From contig NZ_CP012677.1 of assembly GCF_001294625.1 (NCBI RefSeq), forward strand, positions 2,976,001-3,040,000: a DNA stretch of 64,000 nucleotides, given 5' to 3'. Shown here piece after piece: positions 6,908 to 15,701 of this stretch. Each line of letters opens with the position of its first letter. The first letter of the stretch is position 1. Below the pieces are notes generated by a model. The model did no database searches. It had not been told where the DNA came from and saw nothing but the letters and a program-made list of their open reading frames with translations. Made by a program: the position numbers and the translations under genes. Source of the DNA: Arthrobacter alpinus. Its GTDB lineage: Bacteria; Actinomycetota; Actinomycetes; Actinomycetales; Micrococcaceae.

Positions 6908-9037
6908 CTACCTCACCAGCAGTTGCCCCAGCTCTTGGGTGCAACGGGTCAGCGCCACATAGAGTCCGTTCCAGCCTCTCGGCGCAGCGGCAATGCTGGG
7001 AGCGTCGATGAGCAACGTGGCATCCCATTCCAGCCCCTTGGCATCGCTCGCGGAGAGCACCGGGGTGCCGGGTAAGGCCTCGCGCAAAGCTGTCAAGCGT
7101 TCCATCGGAGCAATCACACCGACCATCCCGCCCTTCCACCGTGCTGATAGTTGTTCGACGGCGCGTGCGGCCTCAGCGGCCAGCTCACCTTCGGTGACGG
7201 AGAGTTCCCATGGCTCAATGCCGGCAGCGCGAACGGCGCGAGGAGGCTCGTTTTGACTGCCAGCGTTGCGAAGCACGGCTCCGGTGAGGGCCATGACTTC
7301 CATCGGCGTGCGGTAACAGATGCTCAGCTGCGCCTCGGTCCACCTGTCACCGAAGGCAGCGCTAACCGCTTCCTGCCAGGTGGTGTGCCGGTGCGGCGCC
7401 TCGGCCTGATCGATATCTCCAACCGCGGTGATCGATCGAGAAGGGCAGCGGCGCATGACCATTTGCCATTGCATCTCCGAAAGCTCTTGAGCTTCGTCAA
7501 TGACGACGTGCCCGTAGACCCAGTCGCGTTGTGCGCTGGCACGATCGCTCATAAATTCGCCCTGCCCATTGTTGGGGATTGCATCGCCCAACAAATCAGC
7601 CAACGCGTCGTACAAGGGCAGATCGCTGCTCGCCCACGTCCGAGGTTCGCCAGCGATTAACCCTCGTTCGGCATCGGTAAGCTCCGGCACCCACTGCTCA
7701 AGCAGTGCCTCATCATCTAAGAGCCGGCGCAGTTCTCGTGTCGTATCGAGTGTGGGCCACCACCGCTGAAGCGTTGCGTTCACGCCGTCGTCGTCCGCGA
7801 TCTTCTCACGGAGGAGTTCAATGTCTTCCTCGGTGAGCATCCCGTCGACGTCAGTGCCTGTTGCCCCGGAGCTCGCAGCGCGATTGTCGGTGTGGGTGAA
7901 GACGGCATCGAAGTCGCGCAGCAGGTCCTCAAGTCCGTCTTCAACCTGTGCCATCGTCGCCTCGCTGCGTGCCACTACGGCATCGGTGAGTTGGTCCTGG
8001 ACCTGCTGGATGAACACTGCGCGCGCACCATGGTAGGAGCGCCCCGAGGTTGCCGAGGCGATGGTCCGGGCGGTCTGTGTTTCATCAATCGTGTACCGTT
8101 CCCCTTCCCACAGCAGTTCGACGCCGGCTGGTTGTGGGAGGCGCGATGCGCAATACCGGGCGAGCCCCTGTTGCCATAGCGCCCTGCCCTTGATCTCCGC
8201 GAGCTCACGCTGCTCCAGGCGCTCCACACCTACCCCAGGAACCAGGGTGTCGCAGGTCGCCGACACTATTGCGGTCTCCCCCAGTGCCGGCAGTACCTGG
8301 CCAATGTAGTCCAGAAAACGCGGTGACGGTCCAATCACCAAGACGCCCTGCGCAGCGAGCTTGGGGTAGGTGAAAAGTAGGTAGGCCACCCGGTGCAAGG
8401 CCACCACGGTTTTTCCAGTGCCCGGACCGCCCTGGACAACCAGCGGGCCGCGGGAGTCGGCACGAACCACATCGTCTTGCTCGCGTTGCAACGTTGCCGC
8501 TGCGGTGCTCATCTGACCGGTGCGCCGCTCACCAAGGGCGGCGAGGAGGGCCCCCTCGCCCACCAGTTCACTAGCCCTGGAACCATCCAGCGGCTCGTCC
8601 TCAAAGCTGATGACCGTCCGCCCTTGGGTTCGTATATGACGACGGCGGGCCTGCCCCTGGGGGTCCACCGGCGTCGCGGTGTAGAAGGCCCGTGCGGCCG
8701 GTGCACGCCAGTCGATGACGAGAGGATCGCCGTTGTCGCTGGGGCTGGGAATACCCACGCGCCCCAGATGGCGCACTGTCGCATCGAGTGCATCGATCCG
8801 GCCGAAGATCAAACCTTGCTCCGCGTGCTGGAGTTCCGCACGGCGGCGGACCAGCATGCGCATCCGCGCCTGCTCAACTGCGTCCTGCGCCGGCGTAGCA
8901 AGCTCGGCCTCAAGATGCTGGAGGATCCCGTCGCGGCGGGCGAAGGCCTCATCTAGGATGAGCTGTTCCTGCGCTGTGGCTCCTGTGTGCGCGGCGGAGT
9001 CTTCGGCAACAAGTGTGGTCACGTTATTTAGGGGCAC
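6908..9037 (-). CDS. helD: HelD-like RNA polymerase-recycling helicase
   Basis: A 709-residue UvrD/Rep-superfamily ATPase of the HelD type. HelD proteins bind core RNA polymerase and release stalled or drug-bound complexes. The N-terminal region (about 22-90) is a predicted coiled coil rich in Gln, Ala and Glu, matching the arm that enters the secondary channel. The HelD hallmark VIDWRAPAARAFY lies at about 108-120, Walker A GGPGTGKT at 203-210, and the Walker B-like VVIDEAQELSEMQW in the C-terminal half. LYVALTRCTQELG, the final helicase motif, closes the protein. The best start is GTG 9037 (VPLNNVTTLV). Some actinobacterial HelD proteins (HelR) confer rifamycin tolerance. No clear rifamycin-associated element was seen upstream, so that role is open. 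Confidence 0.85.
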   Translation of the reverse strand: MPLNNVTTLVAEDSAAHTGATAQEQLILDEAFARRDGILQHLEAELATPAQDAVEQARMRMLVRRRAELQHAEQGLIFGRIDALDATVRHLGRVGIPSPSDNGDPLVIDWRAPAARAFYTATPVDPQGQARRRHIRTQGRTVISFEDEPLDGSRASELVGEGALLAALGERRTGQMSTAAATLQREQDDVVRADSRGPLVVQGGPGTGKTVVALHRVAYLLFTYPKLAAQGVLVIGPSPRFLDYIGQVLPALGETAIVSATCDTLVPGVGVERLEQRELAEIKGRALWQQGLARYCASRLPQPAGVELLWEGERYTIDETQTARTIASATSGRSYHGARAVFIQQVQDQLTDAVVARSEATMAQVEDGLEDLLRDFDAVFTHTDNRAASSGATGTDVDGMLTEEDIELLREKIADDDGVNATLQRWWPTLDTTRELRRLLDDEALLEQWVPELTDAERGLIAGEPRTWASSDLPLYDALADLLGDAIPNNGQGEFMSDRASAQRDWVYGHVVIDEAQELSEMQWQMVMRRCPSRSITAVGDIDQAEAPHRHTTWQEAVSAAFGDRWTEAQLSICYRTPMEVMALTGAVLRNAGSQNEPPRAVRAAGIEPWELSVTEGELAAEAARAVEQLSARWKGGMVGVIAPMERLTALREALPGTPVLSASDAKGLEWDATLLIDAPSIAAAPRGWNGLYVALTRCTQELGQLLVR

Positions 9038-9107
9038 TTACACTCTTTCACTACGTAGAACTGTCGTCGCTTACGAGGCAACACCACTCCCTATGAAAAT
9101 ATTCCAA

Positions 9108-10060
9108 CTAGCGCAACGCTCCGGCGGGTACCTTCGGCGGTGCGTCATCTGAGCTGCCCGGACGGGACCGCTCCAGTCCCGGCACAAAGTGGACCACGCT
9201 CAGGAGCAGCCAAGTGACCGCCACAAAAGGCCAGGTGTAAAGGGCGGGCACACCCTGAAAGACCATCGACAGTCCGCCGGCCAGCAATGCCCCAATCGCG
9301 GCCAATGCCCACGGCTGCCAGGAACAACGCAGCCATCGCAATTGCCACCAACACGCTGGAGTACCCCAACATGCCGTGTCCCAACAGCAAGTGGTCCGCT
9401 CCGGTGGCCACAGCCAGCACACTTGAGAGGACACTGCCTGCTAAAGCGGCCAACCCCACTTTCCACTGTGCAAGAAATAGGACGGCCAGGATCAATCCAC
9501 CGGCAATCAGGGAGTCAATCAGCACCACCTGGGACACATTGGCCAAAATGGAGCGCAAAAAAGGGCAACAGGCGATCCGTCCGGCGTGATGTAGGCCGGT
9601 GCCACGCGACGGTCAGCCGTGGCGAAGAACAAAATACCGGCCACAATGCAGAATGGGGCCGTGATGGAGGGTAATTTGAGGGGCCCGAGCAGGGCGGTTC
9701 GGAAGAGCCGTTGAACGCCCCACGTCACGGGCGCGCAGGCAGCGCCTGCCAGGATGGCGCACATCGCCGCGAACCATGTTCCGCCGATGGCAGCGAACGC
9801 CGCGGCTCCCACGAGTGCTCCACAAAAACCATGATCTCCGGCACGCACCATTGCTGCCGGTGCCCGCAGCAATAATCCGGTCACGGTAGAGGCGGCGCAG
9901 CCCAGCAGTGCCAGTAGAGCCATCTGCCAACTGGCCACGGCAAAAGCCGCCAGAATCAGCAGCCCGGGGAGGTTTTGAGCCTGAAAGAAGATCTGCGGAA
10001 ACCACGCAGCAGCATACTGGCGGCTCCGCGCAGCAGCGGTTGCCGCGATGGCCGGGCGGC
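9108..10060 (-). pseudogene. Frameshifted urea transporter (UT family)
   Basis: Three overlapping minus-strand frames reconstruct one bacterial urea transporter. An N-terminal piece (about 10060-9519) reads FPQIFFQAQNLPGLLILAAF and ends in PLKLPSITAPFCIVAGILFF. A middle piece (9558 to about 9310) begins RSILANVSQVVLIDS. A C-terminal piece (about 9330-9108) reads IGALLAGGLSMVFQGVPA. The first break is at a run of six T (minus strand, near 9557-9562); one more T restores the frame. The second is near 9305-9325. No start codon is visible in the N-terminal frame. The product would have been a channel for urea, but no urease genes are in the window. Two independent breaks favour a true pseudogene. 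Confidence 0.75.
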
Positions 10061-10131
10061 CGGTTGATTATGGTTCACATCGAGACTTTACTATCGGCGC
10101 GGGGCAGCCCCGGCCGCGGCGCGCAGGTGGG

Positions 10132-10578
10132 CTAGGCCCCGTTTTCTTGTTGCTGCGCCATGAACGCCTCAGGCCCCTGCTCGGCCGCCTTGGGATCCAT
10201 CCACAGGATGCTGAACCAGTTGCCGTCCGGGTCCTCAAAGTCGCGCGAGTACATGAAGCCCATGTCTTGAGCTGGCCGCGGCTCCTTGCCGCCGGAGGCC
10301 AGCGCCTTCTCCAACATGGCGTCCACGTCCTCGCGGGTTTCGCAGCTCAGGGCTGTCTGTACCTGCTGCACCTGCGCGGGGTCGGCAATCGGTTTGTCCG
10401 TGAACGTGGCAAAGAAGTCGTGCGTGAGCACCATCAGGAAGATGCTCGCATCAATGACAATGCAGGCCGCCTTCTCGTCCGTAAAGTTGGGCTCGATCCG
10501 CCAGCCAAGGCCAGAGAAAAACGCTTTGGAGACATCAAGGTCTTTGGTGGGAAGGTTGATGAATAATTGGGTGGCCAT
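10132..10578 (-). CDS. VOC/glyoxalase-like family protein
   Basis: A 148-residue protein of the vicinal-oxygen-chelate superfamily, PhnB/YaeR-like subgroup. It starts ATQLFINLPTKDLDVSKAFF, the usual first beta strand and helix, and ends with the second module containing YSRDFEDPDGNWFSILWMD, where the glutamate/histidine metal ligands of the family normally lie. It may be a dioxygenase-like or resistance-type binding protein, but the substrate cannot be named. A strong AGGGGG ribosome site precedes the ATG. It lies just downstream of cysN on the same strand and belongs to the accessory patch. Confidence 0.75.
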   Translation of the reverse strand: MATQLFINLPTKDLDVSKAFFSGLGWRIEPNFTDEKAACIVIDASIFLMVLTHDFFATFTDKPIADPAQVQQVQTALSCETREDVDAMLEKALASGGKEPRPAQDMGFMYSRDFEDPDGNWFSILWMDPKAAEQGPEAFMAQQQENGA

Positions 10579-10691
10579 GATATTTACCCCCTAAATCGGG
10601 TGTTGCCGTGTCAGTGGCTATACAGAACATTTAATGCTTGCCACCCATCGGGAGTGTGTCAATGGATCGGGATCAGAATTCGTCGCAGCGC

Positions 10692-12089
10692 TCAGATCAC
10701 GTACCTCTCATCCTCGTGGTCGCCCGGATGGTCCTTGACCAGACCAGCGGCGAGGGTGTTGCCGTCCTGAGGGTCGATGACCAGGAACGCGCCCGTGCGG
10801 CGGTGCCGGGCATAGGACTCCACCGGCAGCGGCGAGGCCAGCCGGATCTGGGCGGAGCCGATGTCGTTCAATTCCAGGCCCGACGCCGGCGCCTCGGCGA
10901 AAGTCGCGAGGTCCAGTTTGCCCCTCACGGCACGGACCAGGCCCTGGACCGTCTTGCTGCCGTGCTTGATCAACACCTTGGCGCCCTCACGCAGCGGCTT
11001 CACCGACAGCCAGCACAGTTCGGCGTATACGTCCTGGCTGACCTCAAGGAAGGTGCCGGTGGCGGCGATGACGTCGCCGCGGGCAATGTCGATTTCCTCA
11101 CTCAGCCGCAACGACACCGACTGCGGCGCCACGGCCCGGTCCAAAGACCGCCCGGCAAAGTCGATCCCCACCACCGTGGCGGTGCGTCCCGCTGGCAGGA
11201 CAGTGACCGCCTCGCCTACTGACACCGAGCCGGAAGCCACTTGCCCCGCATAGGCGCGATAGTCGCGAAAGGAGGTTCCGGCGTCGTCCGCAATTGCCAG
11301 CTCGGGGGCCAGCGCACCCTGCGGGCGAATCACCAGCTGTACGGGGAAACGGAAAGGCTCCATCCCACGCTCCAATTCGTCCGTGGTGGGCAGGGTCTCC
11401 AGGATGTCCAGCAGGCTGGGGTCGGTGTACCAGGGCGTGTGGGCGGAGCGATCCACCACGTTGTCGCCCTCCAGCGCAGAGACCGGAACCACCACCACGT
11501 CGCGCAGGCCTATGCCCGCGGCCACGGCCTGAACATCCCTCTCAATGGTGCGGAAAACGTCCTCGCTGAAGCCGACCAGGTCGATCTTGTTCACGGCCAC
11601 CAGCACGTTGGGCACGCGCAGCAAACGCAGCACCGAGAGATGTCTGCGGGTCTGCTCCAACACCCCTTTGCGGGCATCGATCAGTACGACGACGGCATCC
11701 GCCGTGGACGCGCCCGTCACCGTGTTCTTGGTGTATTGCACATGCCCGGGGCAGTCGGCCAGGATGAAGCTGCGCCGGTCCGTGGCGAAGTAGCGATAGG
11801 CGACGTCGATCGTGATCCCCTGCTCGCGTTCAGCTCGCAGGCCGTCGGTTAGCAGCGCCAGATCGATCTTTTGCGCGCTGCCGTCTTCACCGCCGAAGCC
11901 GCGGTCGGCGGAGGTGCGGGTCACCGCCTCCAGGGTGTCGGCCAGGATGGCCTTGGAATCGTGGAGCAGGCGACCCACCAGGGTGGACTTGCCGTCATCG
12001 ACGGAACCGGCGGTGGCGAAGCGGAACAAGGAGGCGTGGGCCAGTGGGATCTCGACAGGCTCGATCACCGAATGGGTTGTTGTGCTCAT
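10692..12089 (-). CDS. cysN: Sulfate adenylyltransferase subunit 1 (GTPase) CysN
   Basis: The 465-residue GTPase subunit of ATP sulfurylase. It couples GTP hydrolysis to adenylylsulfate formation with CysD. G1 is GSVDDGKS (28-35), G3 DCPGH (112-116) and G4 NKID (167-170), followed by EF-Tu-like beta-barrel domains. It lacks a fused CysC kinase, consistent with direct APS reduction by CysH. The ATG overlaps the cysD stop as TAATG. Odd: residues 8-14 read VIEPVEI, encoded by a copy of a DNA repeat that is non-coding elsewhere in this window. The same peptide occurs near the N-terminus of CysD. The catalytic core starts after it. Confidence 0.95.
   Translation of the reverse strand: MSTTTHSVIEPVEIPLAHASLFRFATAGSVDDGKSTLVGRLLHDSKAILADTLEAVTRTSADRGFGGEDGSAQKIDLALLTDGLRAEREQGITIDVAYRYFATDRRSFILADCPGHVQYTKNTVTGASTADAVVVLIDARKGVLEQTRRHLSVLRLLRVPNVLVAVNKIDLVGFSEDVFRTIERDVQAVAAGIGLRDVVVVPVSALEGDNVVDRSAHTPWYTDPSLLDILETLPTTDELERGMEPFRFPVQLVIRPQGALAPELAIADDAGTSFRDYRAYAGQVASGSVSVGEAVTVLPAGRTATVVGIDFAGRSLDRAVAPQSVSLRLSEEIDIARGDVIAATGTFLEVSQDVYAELCWLSVKPLREGAKVLIKHGSKTVQGLVRAVRGKLDLATFAEAPASGLELNDIGSAQIRLASPLPVESYARHRRTGAFLVIDPQDGNTLAAGLVKDHPGDHEDERYVI
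12046..12070. repeat. Dispersed repeat (family A) within cysN
   Basis: A copy of the TCGACAGGCTCGATCACCG-type repeat. Read on the minus strand it codes for VIEPVEI at residues 8-14 of CysN. Confidence 0.75.
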
Positions 12090-13054
12090 TAGAAATATCC
12101 GTCTTTCTTGCGGTCTTCCATAGCTGCCTCGGAGATGCGGTCATCGGCCCGGGTGGCGCCACGTTCTGTCAGGGTGGAGGCGGCAACTTCGCGCACCACA
12201 TCGTGGACGGTGATAGCGTTGGAGGCCACGGCGCCGGTGCAGGACATGTCCCCCACCGTGCGGTAACGGACCTGCTTGATGATGACGTCCTCGCCGGGGC
12301 GCGGCTCCGAGACAGGTCCCACGGCACGCCACATGCCATCTCGCTCATATACTGCGCGGTCATGAGCGTAGTAGAGGCCCGGCAGTTCAATGTTTTCCCG
12401 GGCTATGTAGCGCCACACATCCAGCTCGGTCCAGTTACTGATGGGGAAGGCACGTACGTGCTGCCCCACGGTGTGGCGGCCGTTATACAGGTTCCACAAT
12501 TCGGGCCGCTGGTTGCGCGGATCCCACTGGCCAAACTCGTCGCGCAAGGACAGGATCCGTTCCTTGGCGCGGGCCTTGTCCTCATCGCGGCGCCCGCCGC
12601 CAAAGACAGCGTCGAACTTGTTCTTGGCAATGGCGTCCAGCAACGGCACTGTCTGCGACGGGTTGCGGGTGCCATCGGCGCGTTCGGCCAGCTCGCCGCT
12701 GTCAATGAACTCCTGCACGGAACCCACCTCCAGGCGCAGCCCCAACCGCTCCACGGTCCTGTCACGGAACTCGATGACCTCCGGGAAGTTGTGCCCGGTG
12801 TCCACATGCAGCACCGGGAACGGGACCTTGCCAGGCCAGAACGCCTTCGTGGCCAGGTGCAGCATGACCACGGAGTCCTTGCCGCCGGAGAACAACAGCG
12901 CCGGGCGCTCAAACTCGGCCACCACCTCACGGATGATGTGGATCGCCTCGGATTCAAGCAGGTCCAGCGATTTCAGCTCGGGGGCCTCGCCGGGTGCCCC
13001 GACAAGGATTTCGACAGGTTCAATCACCGGTGTGTCTGTAGTTTGGGTGCTCAT
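12089..13054 (-). CDS. cysD: Sulfate adenylyltransferase subunit 2 CysD
   Basis: The catalytic subunit of ATP sulfurylase (about 321 residues), making adenylylsulfate from sulfate and ATP together with CysN. The PP-loop SGGKDS is at 56-61, followed by HVDTGHNFPE (83-92) and FGGGRRDEDKARAKER further on, all family hallmarks. The start is taken as ATG 13054 because it forms an ATGA overlap with the cysH stop. An in-frame start at 13069 would extend it by five residues. Residues 10-16 are VIEPVEI, encoded by the same repeat as in CysN, ahead of the conserved region that begins near ELKSLDLLESEA. Confidence 0.95.
   Translation of the reverse strand: MSTQTTDTPVIEPVEILVGAPGEAPELKSLDLLESEAIHIIREVVAEFERPALLFSGGKDSVVMLHLATKAFWPGKVPFPVLHVDTGHNFPEVIEFRDRTVERLGLRLEVGSVQEFIDSGELAERADGTRNPSQTVPLLDAIAKNKFDAVFGGGRRDEDKARAKERILSLRDEFGQWDPRNQRPELWNLYNGRHTVGQHVRAFPISNWTELDVWRYIARENIELPGLYYAHDRAVYERDGMWRAVGPVSEPRPGEDVIIKQVRYRTVGDMSCTGAVASNAITVHDVVREVAASTLTERGATRADDRISEAAMEDRKKDGYF
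13006..13030. repeat. Dispersed repeat (family A) within cysD
   Basis: TTTCGACAGGTTCAATCACCGG-type copy, shown here by position. It is translated in frame as VIEPVEI near the N-terminus of CysD. Confidence 0.75.
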
Positions 13055-13794
13055 ACGTGTAACCCACATTCCGTCTTGGAGGTTCCGGCCCAGCGTCCGC
13101 TCCTGGGATCGGCGCCGGGGGCCACTTTCTTGGTGCAGGGTGCGCAGCCGATGGATGGGTAGCCTTGGTTGAGCAATGGATTTGTGGGCAGGAGGTTCTC
13201 ATCCGAGTACCCAATGACGTCCTCGTAGCTCCAGGTTGCCAGGGGGTTGATCTTGACCAGCCCGTTTTTCTCATCCCAGCTGACCAGTGGCGTGTTGGTG
13301 CGGGTGGGGGCCTCGTCGCGGCGCACTCCCGTAAACCAGATTTCGTAGCCTTTCAGGGAACGACCCAGCGGCTCCACCTTGCGCAACGCACAGCATTGGG
13401 CCGGGTCGCGGGCGAAAAGATCCTTGCCCAGCAGTGAATCCTGTTCGGCCACGGTGTTCACGGGCAACACGTCCACCACGTTGACCCGGAGGTTCTCGGC
13501 CACCGCGTCCCGCGTCGCATAGGTCTCCGGGAAGTGGTAGCCGGTGTCCAGGAAGAGCACATCCACGCCGGGCAGTTGATCGGCAACCAGGGCCGGCAGC
13601 ACGGCGTCGGCCATGGAACAGGCGACGGCGGCCGCACCGGTTGCAAAGTTTCGCGCCACCCAGGCGATAACCTCCTGTGCGGATGCGTCCCAGTCCAGTT
13701 CAGCTGCGCCGGCGGCGGCGATGGCCCGGAGTTCTTCATGCGCGCGGAGGTCGGCAGCCGAGTTCACGAGGTTGGGGAGCGGTTGGGGATTCAT
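13051..13794 (-). CDS. cysH: Adenylylsulfate/phosphoadenylylsulfate reductase CysH
   Basis: A 247-residue thioredoxin-dependent reductase that converts APS (or PAPS) to sulfite. The paired cysteines C134-C135 and the pair C217/C220 (GCAPC) are the four ligands of the [4Fe-4S] cluster found in APS reductases. The catalytic cysteine is in the C-terminal KTECGLH (C243). The cluster cysteines, and the lack of an APS kinase gene here, favour APS as substrate. Residues 78-90 (VLFLDTGYHFPET) form the nucleotide-binding region. Both ends overlap neighbours by ATGA (sir upstream, cysD downstream), so the four genes sir-cysH-cysD-cysN are one operon. Confidence 0.94.
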   Translation of the reverse strand: MNPQPLPNLVNSAADLRAHEELRAIAAAGAAELDWDASAQEVIAWVARNFATGAAAVACSMADAVLPALVADQLPGVDVLFLDTGYHFPETYATRDAVAENLRVNVVDVLPVNTVAEQDSLLGKDLFARDPAQCCALRKVEPLGRSLKGYEIWFTGVRRDEAPTRTNTPLVSWDEKNGLVKINPLATWSYEDVIGYSDENLLPTNPLLNQGYPSIGCAPCTKKVAPGADPRSGRWAGTSKTECGLHV

Positions 13795-15554
13795 TTCAGC
13801 AGCTCCTCATCGGCCCGGTGGGCGAATTCGGCGAAGGTCTCCTCCGCCAGACGGTTGGCTGCGTAGCTGCGCAGGAGCCGCTCCACATAGTCGGCTAGGT
13901 CGTCAACAGCGACTTTGAGCCCGCGGACGGTGCGGCCCAGGCCTGCCTCCTCACGGTTATGGGAAGCCAGCCCGCCACCGAGGTGGACCTGGAATCCTCC
14001 TGTTGTGCCGCCGTCGTCCGTGGGTACAATGATGCCCTTCAGGCCGATGTCGGCCGTCTGGATGCGGGCGCAGGAGTTCGGGCAGCCGTTGATGTTCAAG
14101 GTGATGGGGTCGCCGAGGGCGCCGGCGTCGACGAGATCGGTCATGCGCTGTTCAAGTTCGCCGATGACGTATTCGGCAGTGTCTTTCGTATTGACGATGG
14201 CGAGCTTGCAGAACTCGATGCCGGTGCACGCCATGGTGTTGCGGCGGAACACGGAGGGACGGGCGTTCAGGCCGATGGCATCGAGCCCGGCGATGACGGA
14301 GTCCACATCCTCCTTGGCGATGTCCAGGGCGAGAATCTTCTGGTGCACAGTGGTGCGCAGTCGGTGCGAGCCGTGGGCCTCGAGGAGGTCCGCGAGCTCC
14401 ACGAGCTTGTCACCGGAGAGCCGTCCTACGAAGGGGGCCGTACCGATGAAGAACTTGCCGTCCTTCTGCGCGTGGATGCCAACATGGTCGCCGAGGCCCT
14501 TCGCCTGCGGCGGCACAATTCCGTTGGGGAGCTTGCGTCCCAGGTATTCGTCCTCAAGGATCTGGCGGAACTTCTCCACCCCCCAGTCGGCGATCAGGAA
14601 CTTCAAGCGGGCCTTGTTGCGCATGCGCCGGTAGCCGTAGTCGCGGAAGATGCTGGTGACGGCTTCCCACACGGCGGGGCCATCCTCCGGGGGAACAAAC
14701 ACACCGACGCGCTCGGCCAGGCGCGGCGCCGTGGACAGTCCGCCACCTACCCAGAGGTCATAGCCGGGGCCGAGCTCGGGGTGGAGCACACCAACAAAGG
14801 AGACATCGTTGATCTCATGCACCGTGTCCTGGTTGGGGTGGCCGGTGATGGAGGTCTTGTACTTGCGCGGCAGGTTCGAGAACTCCGGATTGCCGATGAA
14901 GCGGCGGCTTAGTTCCTGGATGAATTCGGTGGGGTCAACGATTTCCGCCTTGGCGATGCCGGCCACCGGGGAGCCGAGAATGACACGGGGAACGTCGCCG
15001 CAGGCCTCGGTGGTGGACAGCCCCACAGCTTCCAGGCGGCGCCAGATCTCCGGCACGCTTTCAACTTCCACCCAGTGCAGCTGGATGTTCTGCCGGTTGG
15101 TCAGGTCAGCGGTGCCACGGGCAAAGTCGCGGGAAATCTGGCCGATGGTGCGCAGTTGCTCGGTGGTCAGCTTGCCGCCGTCGATGCGCACGCGCAGCAT
15201 GAGGTATTTATCCTCGAGCTCGTGCGGTTCCAGCGAGGCAGTCTTACCGCCGTCGACCCCTTGTTTACGCTGCGTGTACAGCCCCCACCAGCGGAAACGG
15301 CCGTGCAGGTCGTCGTCCGTGATCGAGTCAAAACCCTCGTGGGCGTAGATCGTCTCGATGCGGTGGCGCACGGAGAGCCCGTCGTCGTCCTGCTTCCACA
15401 CCTCAACCGGGTTCAGCGGCGCGGTGCCGTCAACCTTCCACTGCCCGTGCGGCTTGGCTGCGGGGCGGGCGCGTGCCGGGCGAGGTGGCGAGGAATCAAC
15501 GGTGGGTGCGGTGGAAGCGTCGGCGGTCGCTCCGGCTAGAGCTGTCTGTGTCAT
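13791..15554 (-). CDS. sir: Assimilatory ferredoxin-dependent sulfite reductase
   Basis: A siroheme/[4Fe-4S] reductase of the nitrite/sulfite reductase family, about 587 residues from ATG 15554. An upstream in-frame start at 15593 would only add a weak extension. The cluster cysteines are C443 and C449 (ACTGIEFC) and C491 and C495 (NGCPNSC), a CX5C/CX3C arrangement in which the last cysteine bridges siroheme and the cluster. Two ferredoxin-like half domains are visible, for example TADLTNRQNIQLHWV. Immediate overlap with cysH and the neighbouring siroheme genes make sulfite, not nitrite, the likely substrate. It would reduce sulfite to sulfide with ferredoxin as donor. Confidence 0.92.
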   Translation of the reverse strand: MTQTALAGATADASTAPTVDSSPPRPARARPAAKPHGQWKVDGTAPLNPVEVWKQDDDGLSVRHRIETIYAHEGFDSITDDDLHGRFRWWGLYTQRKQGVDGGKTASLEPHELEDKYLMLRVRIDGGKLTTEQLRTIGQISRDFARGTADLTNRQNIQLHWVEVESVPEIWRRLEAVGLSTTEACGDVPRVILGSPVAGIAKAEIVDPTEFIQELSRRFIGNPEFSNLPRKYKTSITGHPNQDTVHEINDVSFVGVLHPELGPGYDLWVGGGLSTAPRLAERVGVFVPPEDGPAVWEAVTSIFRDYGYRRMRNKARLKFLIADWGVEKFRQILEDEYLGRKLPNGIVPPQAKGLGDHVGIHAQKDGKFFIGTAPFVGRLSGDKLVELADLLEAHGSHRLRTTVHQKILALDIAKEDVDSVIAGLDAIGLNARPSVFRRNTMACTGIEFCKLAIVNTKDTAEYVIGELEQRMTDLVDAGALGDPITLNINGCPNSCARIQTADIGLKGIIVPTDDGGTTGGFQVHLGGGLASHNREEAGLGRTVRGLKVAVDDLADYVERLLRSYAANRLAEETFAEFAHRADEELLK

Positions 15555-15701
15555 ATGACGAGCGTAGGGTTCGGCCCCCGCCGGGCAAATCAAAGATGCA
15601 ACGTGGGTTCACCTTGGGCAACATTTCTTCACACGCCCATTTCACCAAGGTTTTATGCTTCCCGTACGGCGAGCCGTTAGATACGGCGGCTTTGCCCCAC
15701 C

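Noticed and set aside
9038..9107. Rifamycin-associated element before helD
   Set aside because: I looked for a GGGGCTTGC-type inverted repeat and saw none; a matrix search would be needed to be sure.
12044..13162. 372-codon + strand frame over cysD
   Set aside because: Antisense to cysD, which has full PP-loop motifs.
15555..15701. Cysteine-attenuator leader peptide before sir
   Set aside because: Short frames were checked for runs of Cys codons; none found. Only a weak CCTTGG...CCAAGG dyad is present.
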